Positions 8,189 to 12,003 of a stretch of DNA of 12,003 nt are shown here, piece by piece (within the stretch, counting starts at the first letter, position 1; every line of letters starts with the position of its first letter). The stretch spans positions 1 through 12,003 of the forward strand of contig DAOUQK010000072.1 in the NCBI GenBank assembly GCA_030625695.1, written 5' to 3'. Made by a program: the position numbers and the translations under genes. Origin of the DNA: Paracoccaceae bacterium (GTDB taxonomy: Bacteria; Pseudomonadota; Alphaproteobacteria; Rhodobacterales; Rhodobacteraceae). Under the pieces are notes generated by a model. It searched no databases, was not told the origin of the DNA, and saw nothing but the letters and a program-made list of their open reading frames with translations.

Positions 8189-9049
8189 GTGAAAATTATC
8201 GGAAAATACTTTAATTCTGAACCAGAAATCGAGCGGCGGTGGGACAAGCTAACAGCAGAAATGCTTTTGGGTCTCACCGAGTGGAGTCAGGGATGCATGG
8301 CCATAGAACAAGCTTTGACTCAAATAGTTTCTGGGTTTGGCGCCGTGAGCGGAACGTTGAGCCGTATCAAACTGACGACTGGGAGTGCACGGGTTATTGC
8401 GTCGACAGGACCCACTTCCAAGCACGAGTTGTCTGGATTTAATAGTTCATTTGCGTATCCCGTAATGGGCGATGAGGTTTCCAAGCTAAAGCATGGCGCT
8501 CTGATCCTCATGTCTGAGCTGGAAGTTGCACGTTCAAGTCTGGACCCCGCCATTGAGAATTGGTTGATACGTGGTGGGCTTTCTGATGTCGGGTTTATTT
8601 GTTTGACGCGCGATAAGCGTTGGGCCGATTTTCTGGAGCTGCATTTTGCTGAACCCCCCAACGGCGCATGGTCGACCGCTTGCGAGTGGGGGGCTGCCGC
8701 GTTTGCGCGAACATATTCAATCAGACGCCCGGGCCTGGTGACGGAAGCTTTGGTTCGACACAGCGATAAAATCAAAGAGTATGATTGCCAGGACTGGCCA
8801 ATTTTGGGTCCTGAAAATGCAGCTGGTCTAACTCGTTCAGAGTGGAGGGTCTGTGTTCTAGTCTCGCGAGGTCTGATGGCAAAGGCCGTGGCAAGCGAGA
8901 TTGGCGTCGAAGTAAGCACAGTACGCTCTCATCTTCGCAAGATCTATTTGAAAACAAACTTGGGGAGCTATCACCAGTTGGCACGCCGACTGGTTTCACG
9001 GTTGGAACAACAGGCTCTGCACCAGGGCTTGCGCGAAATGTCGGCGTGA
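8189..9049 (+). CDS. LuxR-type helix-turn-helix transcriptional regulator
   Basis: DNA-binding regulator, 286 aa, starting at GTG with GGGG (8178-8181) 7 nt upstream. The C-terminal LuxR HTH is clear at about 214-270: LTRSEWRVCVLVSRGL, KAVASEIGVEVSTVRSHLRKIYLKTNL, with the conserved Glu after LTxxE, the Val-Ser-Thr-Val-Arg-x-His recognition helix and the Lys-Thr turn. The N-terminal about 200 residues are not recognisable as an autoinducer-binding or receiver domain; they may sense an unknown signal. The stop overlaps the prepilin peptidase start (TGATG), coupling regulator and peptidase translation. It is inferred, not shown, that it controls the Tad locus. A long antisense ORF across the gene looks like a shadow. 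Confidence 0.88.
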   Translation: MKIIGKYFNSEPEIERRWDKLTAEMLLGLTEWSQGCMAIEQALTQIVSGFGAVSGTLSRIKLTTGSARVIASTGPTSKHELSGFNSSFAYPVMGDEVSKLKHGALILMSELEVARSSLDPAIENWLIRGGLSDVGFICLTRDKRWADFLELHFAEPPNGAWSTACEWGAAAFARTYSIRRPGLVTEALVRHSDKIKEYDCQDWPILGPENAAGLTRSEWRVCVLVSRGLMAKAVASEIGVEVSTVRSHLRKIYLKTNLGSYHQLARRLVSRLEQQALHQGLREMSA

Positions 9050-9555
9050 TGATGGAAATTTCTTGGACCGATCTTGTGCCGTTGTGGCTCCTCTGCCCGG
9101 TGTTGATCGCTGTCGCCTGGAACGACCTTTCACGTTTAACTATCCCAAATTACTTGGTGGTTACTGGTATCGTTATCTTCGTTTGCAGCTTGCCTCTGCT
9201 CGACTATCAAGAAACATTCGCGCGGGTATTGGCGGGCGTAGTTTGTTTTACCTTCTGTCTTGTGATGTTTGCGATGCGCTGGGTTGGCGGTGGTGATGCT
9301 AAAATGATGCCAGTGGTGTTTCTGTTTGTTCCCAGTGCTTGGATTAGTTCATATATATTTGGATTTGCATTTTCTTTGATCATTGGGATGACCCTGGTCT
9401 GGGCGGCGCGTGTGGCCTTTGGCCGGGCTGACGCCGGATGGATTTCATTGCGTCCGGATGCCGCCTTTCCAATGGGAGTCTCAATTGCCCTGTCTGGGTT
9501 GTTCTTGGCCGGCTGGGCTACTTCATTTACCGCTTATGACCTGCCCCCTTTGTAA
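9049..9555 (+). CDS. cpaA: Prepilin peptidase CpaA/TadV (A24 family)
   Basis: Inner-membrane aspartic peptidase that cleaves the leader of Flp prepilin and TadE/TadF pseudopilins; 168 aa, the usual compact size of TadV/CpaA without an N-methylase domain. The ATG at 9049 shares one base with the luxR stop (TGATG); a second ATG follows directly. Both catalytic aspartates are visible: Asp26 in AWNDLSRLTIPN and Asp83 in the GxGD-type motif GGGDAKMM. Multiple hydrophobic segments fill the rest, and the ending FPMGVSIALSGL matches the family C-terminus. In many related loci cpaA sits near flp and cpaB at the 5' side; here it closes the block. Likely substrates are the two pseudopilins in this window and a pilin encoded elsewhere. 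Confidence 0.94.
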   Translation: MMEISWTDLVPLWLLCPVLIAVAWNDLSRLTIPNYLVVTGIVIFVCSLPLLDYQETFARVLAGVVCFTFCLVMFAMRWVGGGDAKMMPVVFLFVPSAWISSYIFGFAFSLIIGMTLVWAARVAFGRADAGWISLRPDAAFPMGVSIALSGLFLAGWATSFTAYDLPPL

Positions 9556-9650
9556 GGGTCGCAAGCAGTGTCAGAAGAAACTGGGTTGAGACTGGCAGGA
9601 CAGTTTTGTAGCGTTTGAGGATGACAAAATATTCACCATTTCGCTACTTG

Positions 9651-9822
9651 TCATAACCCGGGTGGCCCCGCTTGTCGGTCCACTTGCAAACCGAACTGGC
9701 GGCGTACAAAGGATCGAACCGAGGCCCGATCCAGATATTCGCCTTCGATTTTCGAGGTTTTCAGCATTTTATCACTGAGCAGGTCAATTTTGAGCTGTTC
9801 TTGTGTTTGTGGGGCCAGATGT
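9651..9822 (-). pseudogene. Fragment of a class II Fic-family protein (inhibitory-helix region)
   Basis: Reading the - strand gives 56 codons before TGA (9653-9651). They contain LLSDKMLKTSKIEGEYLDR followed by ASVRSFVRRQFGLQVDR. This matches the DUF4172-type N-terminal part of Fic (AMP-transferase family) proteins. TSKIEG fits the class II inhibitory motif [S/T]xxxE[G/N]. The catalytic Fic domain with HPFxxGNGR is absent downstream, and the N-terminus is not found on the other side of the adjoining IS remnant, so this is a dead fragment. The frame stays open into the IS end near 9823. Beyond the stop, 9556-9650 reads on the - strand with RYKT-containing debris that I cannot assign with confidence. 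Recognition is from motif memory; a profile search would settle it. Confidence 0.68.
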
Positions 9823-10262
9823 TGAGCTACTCCCCAACCGTTGGACAGTATCTGGCGTAATTTATGCTACTCTTTGCATCTGCTGATCAGTTTTGGTTAT
9901 TTCAATTCTCTGCCAATAGGTCACAGCAAGTGGCTTACCGCCAAGGGCAGAATGTGGGCGCTTGTGATTATAGAACCCCATCCATTTTTTTGATCCCGGT
10001 TTTTGCCTCCGAACCGCTTTCCCAAGCGTGCAAATAAACGCACTCGTATTTCATGGACCGCCAAAGCCGCTCGATGAAGATATTGTCGAGGAACCGCCCC
10101 TTGCCGATACAGGGGAATCGCATATGGATTTGTCTCGTCGCATTGAGACCGAAAAACATCAAACCTGACCACGAGCGCGACGAGAGAGCCGAGTGGTTCG
10201 CGCTTTGGTCACCAAATTTGGACACAGAGTTCCAAACGCGATTGCCCTGCGGGGGGAGCTCA
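9823..10262 (-). mobile_element. Internally deleted IS3-family insertion sequence remnant
   Basis: The region holds the 3' part of an IS3-family orfB on the - strand (see 9862-10108). A plausible terminal inverted repeat starts at 9823 (TGAGCTACTCCCCAACC), placed about 40 nt past the transposase stop as expected. A weaker, shortened mate GGGGGGAGCTCA ends at 10262; the pair shares TGAGCT then a C-run after a small gap. The element would be only about 440 bp, lacking orfA and most of orfB, and I see no clear flanking target duplication. The left edge is better supported than the right. The stretch 10109-10262 has no recognisable coding content; it may be IS interior scrambled by deletion or unrelated DNA. 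Confidence 0.55.
9862..10108 (-). pseudogene. IS3-family transposase OrfB, C-terminal fragment, frameshifted
   Basis: On the - strand about 40 codons read GKGRFLDNIFIERLWRS, then MKYECVYLHAWES and AKTGIKK, the C-terminal part of the rve/DDE integrase core of IS3 orfB; the Glu of FIERLW is the expected third catalytic acid. The frame then breaks at a run of seven T (9985-9991 on +). Moving one base restores WMGFYNHKRPHSALGGKP and continues to QRVA and TAA at 9862. One extra base in the homopolymer explains the break. The N-terminal half of OrfB, including the first two Asp, is missing. It is not functional. Family assignment is firm from these motifs; the subgroup is not determined. Confidence 0.82.
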
Positions 10263-10322
10263 GTCCGCAACATTTCGACGCTGGAAACCTCACCAAAACC
10301 CTTTCTGTTCGGGAAGTGATAA

Positions 10323-10351
10323 TTGACAGAATGAGATTAAATCTTCATAAT
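10323..10351 (+). promoter_or_regulatory. Near-consensus sigma-70 promoter
   Basis: TTGACA at 10323-10328 is a perfect -35 box. CATAAT at 10346-10351 matches five of six -10 bases, and the spacer is 17 nt. Transcription would begin near 10358, giving a leader of roughly 26 nt that still contains AGGAA (10370-10374) before the ATG at 10384. It lies just downstream of the IS/fic debris, in an AT-rich stretch, and points at the small secreted protein gene. Prediction from sequence only. Confidence 0.6.
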
Positions 10352-10383
10352 TTGCTTATCTTTCTGAGCAGGAACCCACACTC

Positions 10384-10716
10384 ATGAAACTAATCGCATT
10401 CTTAGGATTCGCCGCCACATTTGTCGCAACATCAAGCATCGCCTGCCCCTGGGATGGTGGAACCTATTATGGAAGAGAGTTGAATTTTCGTATTGATATT
10501 CAAGTCAGTAGCGGGTGCGCCCAGGCCACTATCAAAACGTCAAGTAGCGCCGGATTTCAAAAGCCTGGCGTAGCTGAGACATTCGCACTCGAACACACAA
10601 ACAAAGGCTGGTTGGCCGATGTTCACGGAGCAAAGGTAATTCTGCTGGAAGATGGCAAACATATCCTGATTGACGGCCCTTCAGGACAATTGCGCCTGTT
10701 TGCCCGAAGCGGCTAG
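10384..10716 (+). CDS. Small secreted protein of unknown function
   Basis: I do not recognise the family. The 110-aa product begins with a clear Sec signal peptide (MKLIAFLGFAATFVATSSIA), with likely signal peptidase I cleavage before Cys21. The SIAC context is a poor lipobox, since -3 is Ser, so a lipoprotein is less likely. The mature part has about 90 residues with Cys21 and Cys45 that could pair. It includes CPWDGGTYYGRELNFRI and alternating beta-type stretches (IDIQVS, AKVILL, KHILIDG, QLRLFARSG), consistent with a small beta-rich periplasmic or exported domain. AGGAA lies 9 nt before the ATG and a strong promoter lies upstream, which supports a real gene. It stands alone between IS debris and an oxygenase operon. 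No terminator is evident. Confidence 0.7.
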   Translation: MKLIAFLGFAATFVATSSIACPWDGGTYYGRELNFRIDIQVSSGCAQATIKTSSSAGFQKPGVAETFALEHTNKGWLADVHGAKVILLEDGKHILIDGPSGQLRLFARSG

Positions 10717-11046
10717 CCGTTCCAAACCTTCGATCAGGGGGCGCAACTTCCAGTGCGGGTACTGGTCCTGACAACACGGCCAGCCCTTCAAGTCTTATGA
10801 ACCGCGACCCGTTCGATTGCGTTAAGGCGAGTCCGGCATGTACGATTGACAGTGAATCGGCTTTTATGCGGATGCCATTGCAACCATGTTCAGGTGCTTG
10901 GCACCAACGCCCCGCATCAGATTTTCCGGGCCATGCTTTACCTAACCCGGATCCTGTTGTTAATAAGGCTGCGGCGCACATTCAATCAACCGGTAAAACT
11001 CGGCATTCCCTATCTCCGCTGAACCCCAATAAAAGGAGTTTGCACC
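10717..11046. other. 330-nt stretch without a recognised gene
   Basis: No convincing gene is seen. A + ORF (10797-11066) and a - ORF (10532-10981) cross it; neither has a ribosome site or a family I recognise, and the latter overlaps the secreted-protein gene. A TTGACA at 10846-10851 has no good -10 at 16-18 nt. The only clear signal is the ribosome-binding site AAAGGAG (11032-11038) for the gene at 11047. The promoter of the oxygenase genes presumably lies here but I cannot place it. Confidence 0.5.
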
Positions 11047-11949
11047 ATGACAATCCGCTGTACTGACCCTGTCATCCTTGATCAATGGCACCCGCTAAGT
11101 TCGATTGATGAAATCACCACTGGCCGCGTTCACAACACCGTTTTGTTAGAGCAACCGGTTTCTTATGCGCAAGACAGTGACGGAATGCTTCATGTCTGGA
11201 ACGGGTGCGAAACACTCCCGGCGCACGCCCAGTTTGATGTCGGCAAAGTGCCCGCCCCTCTGCCCGTAAAACGGGCGCACGGCTTTTTGTGGACCTGTCT
11301 GGGCACCCCGCCCAAAAGCCTATTTGCGGTGGCCGAGCTGGAAGAACCAGACCGTCGAAACGTACCGACTGGCGTGTTTGGCGTGAATGTCTCGGCAGGC
11401 CGGGCGATTGAGAACTTCCTTGATATGGGCCATTTCCCGTTTGTTCATACCGGCATTCTGGGGGAAGAACCGCACACAGAGGTCAAGGAATACGATGTTG
11501 AGCTGTCCGAAACGCGGGACGAAATCCTTGCCACCCGGTGCCGGTTTTATCAACCAAAGGCCGCCCTGGCCTCGGAAGGCGGGGCAGATGTTGATTATGT
11601 TTACCGTGTGCCGCACATCAACTGTGCCCTGCTTTATAAATCCAGCCCCAGCGCCAAAGACCGCATGGATGTAATCTATATGTTTCTGCAACCGATGGGT
11701 CCGGAATGGACCCGGGCGCATACCGGGATGTGCGTCATTGATGAAGACAACAGTTATGAGGCAATTCGATACTTTCAACAGGTCATCTTTGGTCAGGACA
11801 AACCGATACTGGAGAACCAGTTTCCAAAGCAATTACCGCTGGATACGCGGGCCGAAACACCCATCCGGGCAGATAAATCCGCCATTGCCTATCGCAGATG
11901 GTTGACGAAAAAGGGGCTGACCTATGGCGTCATCCCGGCCGCTGGTTAA
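11047..11949 (+). CDS. Rieske-less ring-hydroxylating oxygenase catalytic subunit (VanA-like)
   Basis: Mononuclear non-heme iron oxygenase subunit of the VanA/aromatic-ring dioxygenase alpha family, 300 aa (family members are usually about 340-360). The ATG at 11047 has AAAGGAG 8 nt upstream. The iron site is visible: Asn123, Asp126, His129 and His134 in ENFLDMGHFPFVHTG, and Asp251 in DKPILENQ is the likely third ligand. The C-terminus (LPLDTRAE...YRRWL) is typical. The N-terminus (DQWHPLSS, VLLEQPVSYAQDSDGMLHVW) matches the segment before a Rieske domain. The text then jumps to NGCETLPAH, which matches the end of that domain, so both cluster-binding CxH and CxxH motifs are missing. It could rely on a Rieske partner, as NdmC does with NdmD. 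Substrate unknown. Co-transcribed with the gene at 11965. Confidence 0.85.
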   Translation: MTIRCTDPVILDQWHPLSSIDEITTGRVHNTVLLEQPVSYAQDSDGMLHVWNGCETLPAHAQFDVGKVPAPLPVKRAHGFLWTCLGTPPKSLFAVAELEEPDRRNVPTGVFGVNVSAGRAIENFLDMGHFPFVHTGILGEEPHTEVKEYDVELSETRDEILATRCRFYQPKAALASEGGADVDYVYRVPHINCALLYKSSPSAKDRMDVIYMFLQPMGPEWTRAHTGMCVIDEDNSYEAIRYFQQVIFGQDKPILENQFPKQLPLDTRAETPIRADKSAIAYRRWLTKKGLTYGVIPAAG

Positions 11950-11964
11950 AACAAGGAAATCACC

Positions 11965-12003
11965 ATGCCAGAAGATTTGAACCAGTGGTATCCGATTGCG
12001 TCC
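11965..12003 (+). CDS. Start of a second oxygenase-family gene, 3' end outside window
   Basis: ATG at 11965, 15 nt after the upstream stop, with AAGGAAAT (11953-11960 region) as ribosome site. The 13 visible codons read MPEDLNQWYPIAS. LNQWYPIAS parallels LDQWHPLSS near the N-terminus of the preceding oxygenase and the xxWYPva opening common in Rieske oxygenase alpha subunits. This suggests a tandem paralogue, possibly one that keeps the Rieske domain. Only a fragment is present, so identity is inferred. Confidence 0.6.
   Translation, partial: MPEDLNQWYPIAS

Noticed and set aside
8320..8919. 199-codon ORF antisense to the LuxR-type gene
   Set aside because: No recognisable domain or ribosome site; it lies wholly inside a well-supported gene and reads as a shadow frame.
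9578..9607. AAACTG...CAGTTTT inverted repeat as a terminator after cpaA
   Set aside because: Only 6 AT-rich pairs with a 17-nt loop and no real T-run; too weak to call.
9672..9860. 62-codon + strand ORF in the spacer after cpaA
   Set aside because: Antisense to the fic fragment and crosses the IS boundary; no start signal.
10710..10719. CGGCTAGCCG palindrome at the end of the secreted-protein gene as a terminator
   Set aside because: No room for a loop in a strong stem and no following T-run; it overlaps the stop codon by chance.
10532..10981. 149-codon - strand ORF across the end of the secreted-protein gene and the following gap
   Set aside because: No family recognised, no clear ribosome site, and it overlaps the better-supported + strand gene. 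Possibly an old gene remnant, but I cannot show it.
1..12003. CRISPR arrays, tRNA or rRNA genes
   Set aside because: No regularly spaced direct repeats and no recognisable tRNA or rRNA sequence were seen on either strand.

Overview
The window reads as a chromosomal stretch of an alphaproteobacterium, most likely a marine Rhodobacterales (Roseobacter-group) bacterium. This is inferred from the moderate GC, the style of the Tad/Cpa proteins (CpaB, TadE, CpaE, CpaF, TadB and TadC of the rhodobacterial type) and an IS3-family remnant of a kind common in that group. The exact genus cannot be fixed from sequence alone.

Positions 1-9555 are one co-directional block on the + strand that encodes most of a Tad (tight adherence, type IVb/Flp) pilus machine. 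In order: cpaB/rcpC (5' end outside the window), a TadG-like protein, two TadE-like pseudopilins, cpaE/tadZ, cpaF/tadA (motor ATPase), tadB and tadC (inner-membrane platform), a LuxR-type HTH regulator, and cpaA/tadV (prepilin peptidase). Most junctions are tight: ATGA or TGATG overlaps link tadG-tadE, tadE-tadE2, cpaF-tadB and luxR-cpaA. The largest internal gap (171 nt) precedes the LuxR-type gene, so that gene and cpaA may form a separate transcription unit. The pilin (flp), the secretin (cpaC/rcpA) and tadD are not in the window. The peptidase would process the pilin and the two pseudopilins; CpaF powers assembly through TadB/TadC; CpaE positions the machine; CpaB serves the outer-membrane channel.

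Positions 9556-10322 are gene debris. On the - strand there is a 56-codon fragment of a class II Fic (AMP-transferase family) protein that still holds its inhibitory-helix motif. It is abutted by an IS3-family remnant whose transposase C-terminus is frameshifted at a T7 tract (A7 on the coding strand).

From about 10323 intact genes resume: a near-consensus sigma-70 promoter drives a small secreted orphan protein (10384-10716). After a 330-nt stretch with no recognisable gene there is a VanA-like Rieske-oxygenase alpha subunit from which the Rieske [2Fe-2S] segment appears to have been cleanly removed while the mononuclear iron site remains (11047-11949). The first codons of a related oxygenase follow at 11965 and run off the window. 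The arrangement suggests a catalytic subunit that borrows electrons from a partner protein.
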